Assembly: GCA_964587915.1 (NCBI GenBank)
Contig: CAZPMK010000018.1
Location: forward strand, 1-33,040
DNA length: 33,040 nucleotides
Source of the DNA: CAG-177 sp964587915
GTDB lineage: Bacteria > Bacillota > Clostridia > Oscillospirales > Acutalibacteraceae
Direction of reading: 5' to 3'
Below are positions 23,901 to 32,228 of the stretch, piece by piece. The notes beneath the pieces are model-generated. The model was given only the letters and a program-made list of their open reading frames with translations. It searched no databases and was not told the origin of the DNA. The position numbers and the translations under genes were made by a program. Position 1 is the stretch's first letter. Each line of letters begins with the position of its first letter.

Positions 23901-24677
23901 TTGGCTAAAACAATAGCAATCGTAAACCAAAAGGGCGGCGTTGGAAAGACCACAACCGCCGTAAATCTTACCGCGGCACTCGGCAGTAAGGGATATAAAA
24001 CACTTTTGATAGACATTGACCCGCAGGGAAATTCAACAAGCGGCTTCGGAATTAACAAGCGTGAGCTGAATGCCTCATCATATAACGTGCTCATCGGAGG
24101 CTGTCCCGCAAGAGATGCAATAGTTGAAACCGAATTTAAGAATGTTTGGGTAATGCCGTCAAGCATGGACCTTGCAGGAGCGGAGCTTGAGCTTGTTGAC
24201 ATCGAAAAGAGAGAATCGAAGCTCAAAAATGCAATTGCACCCGTAAAGGACGGTTTTGATTTCATTCTTCTCGACTGTCCGCCGTCACTCGGACTCATAA
24301 CTCTCAACGGTCTTTGTGCCTCGGATTCTCTTTTAGTGCCGATTCAATGCGAATTTTTCGCTCTCGAAGGCTTGGCACAGCTCATTTCCACGGTCAGAAC
24401 CGTTAAAAGGCTCTATAATCCGTACATAGAAATTGAGGGCGTTTTGCTCACGATGTATGACGGCAGATTAAATCTTACACAACAGGTTGTGGATGAAGTC
24501 AAAAAATGCTTCCCGAAAAAGGTCTATTCCACCTTTATTCCGAGAAACGTAAGACTTTCGGAAGCACCGAGCTACGGTCAGCCGGTAATGTATTATGACC
24601 GTTCATCAAAGGGCAGTGCGGCATATTCCGCTCTCGCCGACGAATTTTTGAAGCTCAACGGAAAGAGGGAGAAATAA
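23901..24677 (+). CDS. parA: Chromosome partitioning ATPase ParA (Soj)
   Basis: This 258-aa P-loop ATPase has the deviant Walker A KGGVGKTT (11-18), DPQGN (A') and LLDCPPSLG (Walker B). It lacks an N-terminal DNA-binding extension, so it is the short chromosomal Soj type. It binds nucleoid DNA as an ATP dimer, is released by ParB-parS complexes, and in B. subtilis also modulates DnaA. The start is a TTG at 23901 with GGGAGAG upstream, giving MAKTIAIVNQKGGVG. parB begins one base after its stop. Confidence 0.97.
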   Translation: MAKTIAIVNQKGGVGKTTTAVNLTAALGSKGYKTLLIDIDPQGNSTSGFGINKRELNASSYNVLIGGCPARDAIVETEFKNVWVMPSSMDLAGAELELVDIEKRESKLKNAIAPVKDGFDFILLDCPPSLGLITLNGLCASDSLLVPIQCEFFALEGLAQLISTVRTVKRLYNPYIEIEGVLLTMYDGRLNLTQQVVDEVKKCFPKKVYSTFIPRNVRLSEAPSYGQPVMYYDRSSKGSAAYSALADEFLKLNGKREK

Positions 24678-24678
24678 T

Positions 24679-25548
24679 ATGACACCGAAAAAAAGCGGTC
24701 TCGGCAGAGGTCTCGGTTCTCTGCTTGCGGATAATTCAATTGAAGAAAACAACTCAATTCAGCCCGTAAAGCTGAATATCATGGATATCGAGCCCAACAA
24801 GGAGCAGGCGAGAAAGCAGTTTGACGAGGAGGCTCTTTCGGAGCTTGCCGATTCGATTTCACGCCACGGCGTGCTTCAACCTCTGCTTGTTCGTCCGATT
24901 ATCGGCGGCGGATATCAGCTCATTGCCGGTGAACGCCGTTGGAGAGCGAGCCGGATTGCGGGATTAACTCAGGTTCCCGTAATAATCAAGGAATTGAGCG
25001 ATGACGAAGCGGCTGTTATTTCTCTTATAGAAAATTTACAGCGTGCGGACTTGAATCCGATTGAAGAAGCCTACGGTTTTGCAAGCCTCATAAAGGATTT
25101 TTCACTCACGCAGGAGGAAGCGGCACAGAGAGTGGGCAAATCAAGACCCGCCGTTGCCAACGCTTTACGCCTTTTGAAGCTCCCCGAACAGGTTATCGGC
25201 TATGTTCGTGACGGCAAACTCTCGGCAGGTCATGCCCGTACCCTCGCCGCCATAGAGAACGAAAAAACAGCTCTTTTTGCGGCGGATACCGTTATTGAAA
25301 AGGGCTTGTCCGTTCGTGAAACCGAGAAGCTCGTAAAAGCTCTCACCTCAGAGAAAAAAGAGAAAAAATCGAAGCCGTCAAGCCGAAATTCATTCTATGA
25401 TGAGGTCGAGCTGTCGCTGAATAATTCTCTCGGAAGAAAAGCAAAGGTCGTTACCAAAAACGGCAAGGAAAACGGCACTCTCGAAATAGATTTTTATGAT
25501 AAGGATGACCTTGCACGCATAGCAAAGGCACTTTCGGCACTTGAATAA
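24679..25548 (+). CDS. parB: Chromosome partitioning protein ParB (Spo0J)
   Basis: This 289-aa CTP-dependent DNA clamp loads at parS. It starts with a ParA-activating basic tail (PKKSGLGRGLGSLL). The CTP-binding motif GERRWRA is at 84-90, the ENLQRADLNPIEEA box follows, and the helix-turn-helix is near 'RVGKSRPAVANALRLL'. A linker and a C-terminal dimerisation domain follow (about 215-289). GAGGGAG lies within the parA end, upstream of ATG 24679. Together with noc, parA and the two parS sites it forms the segregation module. Confidence 0.97.
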   Translation: MTPKKSGLGRGLGSLLADNSIEENNSIQPVKLNIMDIEPNKEQARKQFDEEALSELADSISRHGVLQPLLVRPIIGGGYQLIAGERRWRASRIAGLTQVPVIIKELSDDEAAVISLIENLQRADLNPIEEAYGFASLIKDFSLTQEEAAQRVGKSRPAVANALRLLKLPEQVIGYVRDGKLSAGHARTLAAIENEKTALFAADTVIEKGLSVRETEKLVKALTSEKKEKKSKPSSRNSFYDEVELSLNNSLGRKAKVVTKNGKENGTLEIDFYDKDDLARIAKALSALE

Positions 25549-25555
25549 AATCTGC

Positions 25556-25588
25556 GGCACAGCCTGATTGCAAGCTGTGCCCTTTTTT
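25556..25588 (+). terminator. Intrinsic terminator after parB
   Basis: GGCACAGC (25556-25563) pairs with GCTGTGCC (25574-25581) around a 10-nt loop, followed by C and six T residues. Its end touches the stop of the convergent ATPase gene, whose transcripts may use the same stem less efficiently. Confidence 0.85.
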
Positions 25589-26708
25589 ATTCCTCACTCC
25601 ACCATTCCGATGCCCAAATCCGCTCGAAAAGCTCACAACGCAGCCTTTCCACGGCATCAAAATCCATTTCACGGACATATATTTCTTCAAGCTCATCATG
25701 AACAGCTTTTGCCGCCGCAAGGGAGCTAACCGCCTCGTTCATCAGCTCTTTTGAGGCTTTTTTGGAAAAATTCAGCCTTGCACGGTATGCGGCAATGCTC
25801 TCGACGGAATAAAATCTCCGCAGGGAAACCGTTTTTGTCGGCTCGATTTCAAGCGGAAAGAGCTTGTCGGCAGTAAAAAATCCGAGTGATAATTCCTTAA
25901 TGATAATATGACGAATGCTTTTTCCGTCCCCGATGAAAGGACTTGATATCACGGAATATCCGCTTGCGAGTGCATAAGTACGCAGTTCCCCTATCAGCTT
26001 TTCCGCCGCAACGCCGAAATCGTCCTCGAATAATATTCTTCTGTCGCATAAAGATTTTGCCGTTTCGTTCATGAAATAACAGCCCTCGGGCGTTATCGCT
26101 TCAAGCAAACGGATGCTTTCAAGCCCGATTTTTGCCGACGGTCTTTTCAAATATCTGTTTGCAAGGCGGGCGGCGTAGCGTGAAACGTGAGCATTGTCAA
26201 GGCAATCGGAGCAGATTTTTTCGCCGTCGGAATAAACTGAAAAAGCGGAATCAATGAATTTTCTGCTTCGTCTGTGGCATTCGGCATTTTTGTCGGTCAG
26301 CTCAATGATTTTTTCACTTTTTTCACGCAGGGCATCTTTATTCCAAAACTGCCCGAGATTTATAATTTCCGCACAGGCTCCGGGATAATCGGGGTCGGTC
26401 GTATGCGGAGCCGTTCCGTCGGCAATACTTACTCTCAGAGACGGAAAAATAACCGCGTCAAGGGAATGCGGGTCTGAGGAGCAATATATTTTTTCGCACG
26501 AAATATCCTTTTTTTCCATTTCATCCGCAATTTTTTTCATGAAGGATGACTTGCCCGTGCCGGGTCCGCCCTTGAGTATATAAAGATATCGTCCCTTTGT
26601 TGACGGCATGAGCTGAGAAAAGCAGGAGAAAAATCCGTTTTTTCCGCTCGAACCCAAGAAATATGCTTGCTGCGTAAAATCAGCCCCTTTCCCTATCAGC
26701 GTATTCAA
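25587..26708 (-). CDS. P-loop ATPase of uncharacterised Firmicutes family
   Basis: This 373-aa protein has a clear Walker A motif, GGPGTGKSS (47-55), followed by 'IYCSSDPHSLDAVIFP', 'VSIADGTAPHTTDPDYPGA' and 'EIINLGQFWN'. From memory this matches an uncharacterised Firmicutes ATPase family (PRK06851-type), whose function I do not know. A Walker B acid is not certain by eye. The start is a TTG at 26708, placed by AGG eight bases upstream; confidence in the exact start is moderate. It is the only minus-strand gene between 14.2 kb and the end of the window and interrupts the replication/segregation run between parB and the SRP RNA. Confidence 0.7.
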   Translation of the reverse strand: MNTLIGKGADFTQQAYFLGSSGKNGFFSCFSQLMPSTKGRYLYILKGGPGTGKSSFMKKIADEMEKKDISCEKIYCSSDPHSLDAVIFPSLRVSIADGTAPHTTDPDYPGACAEIINLGQFWNKDALREKSEKIIELTDKNAECHRRSRKFIDSAFSVYSDGEKICSDCLDNAHVSRYAARLANRYLKRPSAKIGLESIRLLEAITPEGCYFMNETAKSLCDRRILFEDDFGVAAEKLIGELRTYALASGYSVISSPFIGDGKSIRHIIIKELSLGFFTADKLFPLEIEPTKTVSLRRFYSVESIAAYRARLNFSKKASKELMNEAVSSLAAAKAVHDELEEIYVREMDFDAVERLRCELFERIWASEWWSEE

Positions 26709-26766
26709 AAAAATACCTGCGGTTACATAAAAATCAAAATATTTCGCACAAAAGCAAAAATTACAC

Positions 26767-26795
26767 TTGATATTATTAGATTTTTATTATATAAT
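26767..26795 (+). promoter_or_regulatory. Promoter for the SRP RNA (and dnaX)
   Basis: TTGATA (26767-26772), a 17-bp spacer and consensus TATAAT (26790-26795) give a predicted start near 26802, about 20 nt before the terminal stem of the SRP RNA. Confidence 0.75.
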
Positions 26796-26824
26796 AGTGT
26801 GAAAACAGTTTTAATGGCTTTTAT

Positions 26825-26946
26825 TTGGTCATGTGGCGTGTGGGTCCTGTGCGACAAGGCACTGCGAACCATGTCAGGCGGGTGAACCGAGCAGCATTAA
26901 GCGGACAGTTTTGTGCGCCACAGTCTGCCTACCGCCATATGACCAA
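26825..26946 (+). ncRNA. ffs: Signal recognition particle RNA, small bacterial type
   Basis: The conserved Ffh-binding region is present: ATGTCAGGCGGGTGAACCGA is followed by GCAGC, the symmetric and asymmetric loop residues of helix 8. The ends pair over a long terminal stem (TTGGTCATGTGGCG at 26825-26838 with CGCCATATGACCAA at 26933-26946, one G-T pair). The RNA is about 122 nt, without room for an Alu domain of the B. subtilis type. It lies directly upstream of dnaX, as the SRP RNA gene does in many Firmicutes. Exact mature ends are estimated. Confidence 0.88.
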
Positions 26947-26979
26947 GGAAAAGCCTTTATTTTTTAAGGAGGTGTTCTC

Positions 26980-28587
26980 TTGTACCAAGCTCTTTACCGC
27001 AAATGGAGACCGAGAACCTTTGATGACGTATACGGTCAGCCCCATGTTACGAGAACTCTCAAAAACGAGCTTGAAAGCGGCAGAATATCCCACGCCTACC
27101 TTTTCACGGGGTCAAGGGGAACGGGCAAAACCTCCTGTGCAAAAATTCTTTCAAAGGCGGTGAACTGTCTTTCTCCCGTGAACGGAAATCCGTGCAACGA
27201 GTGCGAAATATGCAAGGGGATAGACAGCGGTGCTATTCTTGATGTCATTGAAATAGATGCCGCAAGCAACAACGGCGTTGACAATATCCGTGATTTGAGA
27301 GAGGAAGCAAATTTCACTCCCGTCAGTGCAAAATACAGAGTGTATATCATCGACGAGGTTCATATGCTTTCGATTGGTGCTTTCAATGCCCTTTTGAAAA
27401 CTCTCGAAGAACCGCCCGCCCACGTTATTTTCATTCTTGCAACAACGGAAATCCACAAGCTCCCCGCAACCATTCTTTCGAGATGTCAACGCTTTGATTT
27501 CAAGCGAATTGCTCCCGAGGATATCACGGCGAGACTGAATTACGTTGCCGAAAAAGAGGGGGCAAAGCTGTCCGACACAGCCGCAAGCCTCATTGCGAGA
27601 ATTGCCGACGGCGGTATGCGTGATGCTCTTTCCCTGCTCGACAGATGTCTTGCCATGGGCAGCAGCATTGATGAAAATGCCGTAAGTCAGGCGGCGGGAA
27701 TTGCAGGAACGGTTCATCTGTTCTCATTTTCGGAATACGTTGCGGATAAAAATCTCACCGAGGCTTTACGTCTTGTTTCAAAGCTCCACAACGAATCCTG
27801 CGATATAGACAGCCTTTGCACCGAGCTGACTCTCCATTTCAGAAATCTGATGGTTGCAAAAACGGTTGAAAACTGTGAAGAACTTATAGTTTGCTCAAAG
27901 GACGAGCTTCAAGCGATAAAAGAAAGAGCGGAAAAGCTCAAGCTGTCTCAAATTCTCAACTGTATTGATATTCTTTGCGAAACGGCAAGAAATATAAAGA
28001 ATGCGGCAAACAAAAAAATTCAGCTTGAATCGGCAGTAATAAAAATGTGTACCGATATGCCGTCGCACGGCGACATACCGCAGGATATATACGACAGGCT
28101 CGATAAAATCGAGGAACAGCTTCAAAACGGTGCGGTGATTTCATCGGCAAAAGCTCCGATTAAAGAGGAAGCAAAAACGCCGACTCCGCCGCCCGAGCCG
28201 AAAGCTCCCGTTCCCGAAGCTCCGCCGCTTCCCGAGACTCCCGCCGTTCCCGTTCAAACAGAACCGAATTTACCCGACGGTCCTTTCAACAATTGGTCGG
28301 ATGTTCTCGAAGCACTTCAAACATATGATATTCCGCTTTTCGGAATCCTTGCAAATTCCAATGCGGAAATTAAAAACGGCAAAGTCGTAATAAATTCGGA
28401 CAATCCCACATTATTTGATTTTATTTGCACGGACACCCATTCAAAGGAGCTTTCAAGAGCGGTCGCACAGGTTGTCGGCAGAAGAATGAAGATTGCGGTT
28501 GCAAACAAACAAAAGCCGAAAAGTCAAGACCAAAGCCCTCTTGAAGAGCTGAAAAAAAAGATAAACGATTTTAACAACGGAGGATAA
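26980..28587 (+). CDS. dnaX: DNA polymerase III subunits gamma/tau
   Basis: This 535-aa AAA+ clamp-loader subunit opens with the canonical 'MYQALYRKWRPRTFDDVYGQ'. Walker A is GSRGTGKTS (44-52), zinc-binding cysteines are Cys63, Cys72, Cys75 and Cys78, Walker B is IIDEVHML, and the SRC motif is LSRCQRFDF. A Pro/Ala/Glu-rich hinge covers about residues 385-425, and a tau-type C-terminal domain follows. The start is a TTG at 26980, fixed by a near-perfect AAGGAGGTG six bases upstream. It lies 33 bp after the SRP RNA and 4 bp before ybaB. Whether a separate gamma form is made is not evident. Confidence 0.97.
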   Translation: MYQALYRKWRPRTFDDVYGQPHVTRTLKNELESGRISHAYLFTGSRGTGKTSCAKILSKAVNCLSPVNGNPCNECEICKGIDSGAILDVIEIDAASNNGVDNIRDLREEANFTPVSAKYRVYIIDEVHMLSIGAFNALLKTLEEPPAHVIFILATTEIHKLPATILSRCQRFDFKRIAPEDITARLNYVAEKEGAKLSDTAASLIARIADGGMRDALSLLDRCLAMGSSIDENAVSQAAGIAGTVHLFSFSEYVADKNLTEALRLVSKLHNESCDIDSLCTELTLHFRNLMVAKTVENCEELIVCSKDELQAIKERAEKLKLSQILNCIDILCETARNIKNAANKKIQLESAVIKMCTDMPSHGDIPQDIYDRLDKIEEQLQNGAVISSAKAPIKEEAKTPTPPPEPKAPVPEAPPLPETPAVPVQTEPNLPDGPFNNWSDVLEALQTYDIPLFGILANSNAEIKNGKVVINSDNPTLFDFICTDTHSKELSRAVAQVVGRRMKIAVANKQKPKSQDQSPLEELKKKINDFNNGG

Positions 28588-28591
28588 TTAC

Positions 28592-28924
28592 ATGAAAGCA
28601 AGAATACCCGGTGCTCAGCAGGGCGGAAACATGATGAAAAAAATTCAGGAAATGCAGGAAAACATGACGAAGATTCAGCAGGAGGTTGAAGAAACCGAGT
28701 TTTCTTCCTCTGTCGGCGGCGGAGCAGTTGAAGTGTCCGTAAACGGTGCTCATCAGGTTACCGCGGTAAAGCTCAAGCCCGAAATCGTTGACCCCGAGGA
28801 TGTTGAAATGCTTGAGGATCTCATCATGTCGGCTTTCAACGAGAGCATACGCAAGGCAAATGAAGCAATGGAGAGCGGCATGGAGAGAGCCAAGGGCGGA
28901 CTTTCCATTCCCGGACTGTTTTAA
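28592..28924 (+). CDS. ybaB: YbaB/EbfC-family nucleoid-associated protein
   Basis: This 110-aa small DNA-binding protein has the family pattern: an N-terminal glutamine/methionine-rich helix (MMKKIQEMQENMTKIQQEVEE), the central 'GGGAVEVSVNGAHQVTAVKL' strands and a C-terminal 'NEAIRKANE'-like helix (here NESIRKANEAME). CGGAGG precedes ATG 28592. It ends in TAATG, sharing one base with the recR start. The dnaX-ybaB-recR order is widely conserved. Confidence 0.95.
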   Translation: MKARIPGAQQGGNMMKKIQEMQENMTKIQQEVEETEFSSSVGGGAVEVSVNGAHQVTAVKLKPEIVDPEDVEMLEDLIMSAFNESIRKANEAMESGMERAKGGLSIPGLF

Positions 28925-29523
28925 TGGGCAGCTTTACACCGTCGCTTGAACAGCTTATAGAGCAATTTGCAAGACTTCCGTCGGTCGGCAGAAAAAGTGC
29001 TCAGCGTTTGGCGTTTCATATTCTCAACATGACCGACGAGCAGGCAAAAAAATTCACCGATACAATTCTTAACGCAAGAAGCTCCATTCACCGCTGTCCG
29101 ATATGCTGTGATTTGACCGACGGAGAAATCTGCTCCGTGTGTGCTTCAAAGGAACGTGACCGCTCGCTGATATGCGTTGTGGAAGATCCGAGAGATGTCA
29201 TCGCAATTGAAAAAACGCATGAATACAACGGACTTTACCATGTTCTCCACGGCGTTATTTCCCCGATGAATGATATTGATCCCGAGGATATCTGCATAAA
29301 AGAGCTGATAATGCGTCTTGGTGATGACACCGTAAAAGAAATAATAATGGCAACGAATCCTACCGTTGAGGGCGAAGCCACGGCAATGTACATATCAAGA
29401 ATAATTAAGCCTCTCGGCGTAAACGTGAGTCGTCTTGCCTACGGTGTTCCCGTCGGAGCAGACCTTGAATATGCCGATGAATTTACCCTTATCAGAGCGA
29501 TTGAGGGCAGAAAAGAGCTGTGA
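28924..29523 (+). CDS. recR: Recombination protein RecR
   Basis: This 199-aa RecFOR-pathway protein loads RecA at gaps. It has an N-terminal helix-hairpin-helix (LPSVGRKSAQR, 18-28), a C4 zinc finger (CPICC...CSVC, Cys58-Cys73), and a Toprim domain starting 'ICVVEDPRDVIAIEKT'. Length is typical. Translation is coupled to ybaB by a one-base overlap. The candidate replication origin starts directly after its stop. Confidence 0.97.
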   Translation: MGSFTPSLEQLIEQFARLPSVGRKSAQRLAFHILNMTDEQAKKFTDTILNARSSIHRCPICCDLTDGEICSVCASKERDRSLICVVEDPRDVIAIEKTHEYNGLYHVLHGVISPMNDIDPEDICIKELIMRLGDDTVKEIIMATNPTVEGEATAMYISRIIKPLGVNVSRLAYGVPVGADLEYADEFTLIRAIEGRKEL

Positions 29524-29771
29524 GTTTTTCACTCTTTCAACACAATTAACACCGAGGTTTTCCACCTTATCAACCTTGTAAAAAACAGGGAAGTGAAAAA
29601 CTCCGACTTTTCCACTTTTTAATCCAATGTGAAATTTTACGAAATTTCCTTATTTTTCAAAGAAAGGCGGAGTTATCCACCTTTTCAACGCCCCCTATTA
29701 CTACTACTATAATACTCTTATATATCTTATCTTTAATCAATCCCCGCAAATCTTTTTAAGGAGCAGACCAC
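29524..29771 (+). other. oriC: Candidate replication origin (oriC): DnaA boxes, DnaA-trios and AT-rich unwinding region
   Basis: The 248-bp gap between recR and dnaN is AT-rich and carries 9-mers close to the DnaA box TTATCCACA: TTTTCCACC (29558-29566, 7/9), abutting TTATCAACC (29567-29575, 7/9), TTTTCCACT (29608-29616, 7/9), TTATCCACC (29673-29681, 8/9) and abutting TTTTCAACG (29682-29690, 6/9). A GC block (CGCCCCC, 29689-29695) follows, then CTATTACTACTACTA (29695-29709), five triplets matching the DnaA-trio pattern (3'-GAT-5' on the other strand), then an AT-rich tract to about 29745. This order and orientation toward dnaN copies the B. subtilis unwinding module. TATAAT at 29708-29713 may also be the dnaN -10. 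dnaA itself is absent. Confidence 0.78.
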
Positions 29772-30881
29772 ATGAAAGTTATATGTAATTCAATCGAGCT
29801 TTCGCAAGCGTGCCAGAACGTACAGAGAGCAGCATCGTCAAAAACGGCAATTCCCGCAATTGAGGGCATTCTCATGATTGCCGAAAATAACTTGCTCACT
29901 CTGACGGGATACGACCTTGAAATGGGCATAACCACCTCCATTCCCGCAAGAATAGAGGAGGAGGGCAGACTTGTTCTCAATGCCCATATGTTTACCGAAA
30001 CTCTCCGCAAGCTGCCCGGAAATACCGTTAATATTGACAGCGATACAAGGCAGATAGCCTCAATTTCAAGCGGAGAATTTGAGTCAACGCTCATAGGAAT
30101 ATCGGCGGAAGAATATCCTGAGCTTCCCTCTGTTTCGGGCGGATATAACGTAACTCTCAATCAGGGAATCCTTAAAGATATGGTGCGTAAGACTATTTTC
30201 TCTGCCGCAATTAAAGACAGCAAAATAGTCCACACGGGAATTAAATTCGAAATAGAGAAAAATCATATTCGCCTCATTGCCGTTGACGGTGTCCGTCTTG
30301 CAATAAGAAATGAGAATATAGAATACGGCGGAGAGGAGCTCTCATTTGTTGTTCCCGCAAAAACTCTTTCCGAGGCGGTAAAGCTCATGGAGGATGACGA
30401 TGAAAACGCCGTTATCAGCGTAGGAAAGAGACATATAGTATTCCAAATCGGCAGCTATAATATCATTTCCCGTCTGCTCGACGGTGAATTTCTCAACTAC
30501 AAGGCGGCGATTCCGTCAACAACAAAGACCGAGGTTTGCGTTGATACAAAAACTCTGCTCGAAAGTATAGACAGAACCTCTCTTATTATTACGGATAAGA
30601 TAAAAAGCCCCGTGAAGTGTGTATTCTCCGAGGGAATGATTAAAATTTCCAGCATGACCTCTCTCGGTTCGGCAAACGACAAGTTGAATGCAAATATCAG
30701 CGGTGACGATTGCACCATCGGATTTAACAATAAATATATGATCGAGGCTCTGAGAGTTTGCGATACGGACGAGATAAAAATTAAACTCAACGGAGCGGTT
30801 GCGCCGATTCTGCTTGTTCCGAACGAGGGCGACAGCTTTATTTTCCTTATTCTTCCCGTGAGGCTGAAAAATGAAGATTAA
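29772..30881 (+). CDS. dnaN: DNA polymerase III sliding clamp (beta subunit)
   Basis: This 369-aa protein has the three-domain beta-clamp pattern: 'MKVICNSIELSQACQNVQRAASSKTAIPAIEGI' type N-terminus (quoted by region, residues 1-33), 'SAEEYPELP' near residue 110, and a 'LLVPNEGDSFIFLILPVRL' end matching the family's MPxRL tail. It encircles DNA and tethers replicative polymerase. AAGGAGC precedes ATG 29772. It starts the dnaN-yaaA-recF-remB run. The S4 gene begins inside its last 11 nt. Confidence 0.97.
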   Translation: MKVICNSIELSQACQNVQRAASSKTAIPAIEGILMIAENNLLTLTGYDLEMGITTSIPARIEEEGRLVLNAHMFTETLRKLPGNTVNIDSDTRQIASISSGEFESTLIGISAEEYPELPSVSGGYNVTLNQGILKDMVRKTIFSAAIKDSKIVHTGIKFEIEKNHIRLIAVDGVRLAIRNENIEYGGEELSFVVPAKTLSEAVKLMEDDDENAVISVGKRHIVFQIGSYNIISRLLDGEFLNYKAAIPSTTKTEVCVDTKTLLESIDRTSLIITDKIKSPVKCVFSEGMIKISSMTSLGSANDKLNANISGDDCTIGFNNKYMIEALRVCDTDEIKIKLNGAVAPILLVPNEGDSFIFLILPVRLKNED

Positions 30882-31110
30882 AGTAAGAGTAGCTGAAAAA
30901 CAGCACGTAACGAAAAAAATCAGTACCGAATTTATAAAGCTCGATTCTTTTTTGAAAATGTGTGATGCCGTTCAATCGGGCGGACACGCAAAAATCGTTG
31001 TTCAGGACGGCGAGGTAAAGGTAAACGGCGAAGTTTGTACTCAAAGAGGAAAAAAACTCAGAAGCGGTGACAGCGTTGAGTTCGGAAGAACGATTTACAC
31101 CGTAGAATAA
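30871..31110 (+). CDS. yaaA: S4-domain RNA-binding protein (YaaA/RlbA type)
   Basis: This 79-aa protein is mostly an S4 RNA-binding domain: 'IKLDSFLKMCDAVQSGGHAK' then 'GEVKVNGEVCTQRGKKLRSGD'. Position between dnaN and recF is that of B. subtilis yaaA (rlbA), which is implicated in ribosome biogenesis. It overlaps dnaN by 11 nt. It is slightly longer than the usual 70 or so residues at the N-terminus. Confidence 0.92.
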   Translation: MKIKVRVAEKQHVTKKISTEFIKLDSFLKMCDAVQSGGHAKIVVQDGEVKVNGEVCTQRGKKLRSGDSVEFGRTIYTVE

Positions 31111-31131
31111 TTCCCGAAAGGAACGGAAAAG

Positions 31132-32226
31132 ATGATAATTACTCGGCATTCCGCAGAAAAATTCAGAAATCTTGATTCCGTTTCATTTAATCCGCATCCG
31201 GAAATGAATATAATTTACGGAGAAAACGGACAGGGAAAGACCAATATAATAGAAAGTATTTGGCTGATGACGGGCTTTTACAGCTTTAGAACGAGGAAAA
31301 ATATTCATCTCATCAAAAGCGGAGAGCAGGAAGCCAAAATCGAGACGGATTTTTTTTCCGAACAGCGTGAACAGCGAGCGGAGATGAAGATAAATCGCCG
31401 CAAGGAGCTTGAATTGAACGGAATAAAAGAGGAGTCTCCCCGTGCGATGATGGGAAAATTCTATTCCGTTGTTTTTACGCCGAATACGCTGAGTATAGTC
31501 CGTGACGGTCCGTCCGAACGCCGCAGACTGCTCGATGTAGCAATAAGCCTCATAAAGCCGAATTATGCGTCGGTGATGTCGAGATATATCCAAACGCTCA
31601 AGCACAGAAACGCCTTGCTGAAAAAATACAGCGAAAGACCGTTCGGTGAGGAATATTTTATTCCGTGGAACGAGGAGCTTGCCCGTCTCGGAGCAAGAAT
31701 TGTAAAGTATCGGCTTGATTATATTGATTTGTTTTCGGAAATTTCAGCGGAAATTTACAGCGGAATCAGTTCCGATAAAGAAAAATTTTCGTTCAAATAC
31801 GATTTTTCCGAGGAAAATATCGCCGAAAAAGAAATATATGAAAAGCTGCTTTCTGAGCTTGAAAGAACCAAGGAATCGGATTTGCGGCGGCTGTATACGG
31901 GTGTAGGTCCGCATTCGCATGATTTACTGCTCTTTCTCGACGGCAGAGATGCGGCGGTCTACGGCTCACAGGGTCAGCAACGCTCCTGTGCCATTGCAAT
32001 GAAGCTCGCCGAGGCATCGGTCATAGAAAAAATAACCGGCGAATGTCCCGTTGTCCTGCTCGATGATGTCATGAGCGAGCTTGACGAGGGCAGACAGAAA
32101 TATATATTGAATTATCTTGATAATTGGCAGGTTTTTATCACCTGCTGCGACCCGTCACAGCTCCTGCGTTCCGAAAAAGGAAGCACCTTTGAAACGGTGA
32201 ACGGAGAAATTAAAGAAACGGAGTAA
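31132..32226 (+). CDS. recF: DNA replication and repair protein RecF
   Basis: This 364-aa SMC-like ATPase has Walker A GENGQGKTN (30-38), the signature region SQGQQRS and Walker B VVLLDDVMSELD with a D-loop. It binds gapped DNA and works with RecR. AAAGGAACGG precedes ATG 31132. It is two bases from remB at its 3' end, indicating one transcript. Confidence 0.97.
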   Translation: MIITRHSAEKFRNLDSVSFNPHPEMNIIYGENGQGKTNIIESIWLMTGFYSFRTRKNIHLIKSGEQEAKIETDFFSEQREQRAEMKINRRKELELNGIKEESPRAMMGKFYSVVFTPNTLSIVRDGPSERRRLLDVAISLIKPNYASVMSRYIQTLKHRNALLKKYSERPFGEEYFIPWNEELARLGARIVKYRLDYIDLFSEISAEIYSGISSDKEKFSFKYDFSEENIAEKEIYEKLLSELERTKESDLRRLYTGVGPHSHDLLLFLDGRDAAVYGSQGQQRSCAIAMKLAEASVIEKITGECPVVLLDDVMSELDEGRQKYILNYLDNWQVFITCCDPSQLLRSEKGSTFETVNGEIKETE

Positions 32227-32228
32227 AT

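Noticed and set aside
26825..27163. A + strand reading frame of 112 codons overlapping the SRP RNA and the start of dnaX
   Set aside because: It covers a clear structured RNA and then runs out of frame through dnaX; it has no family resemblance.
28550..28562. A8 run near the dnaX 3' end as a programmed frameshift site for gamma/tau
   Set aside because: It is only about ten codons from the stop, so slippage would change just the tail and could not make a short gamma form like that of E. coli.
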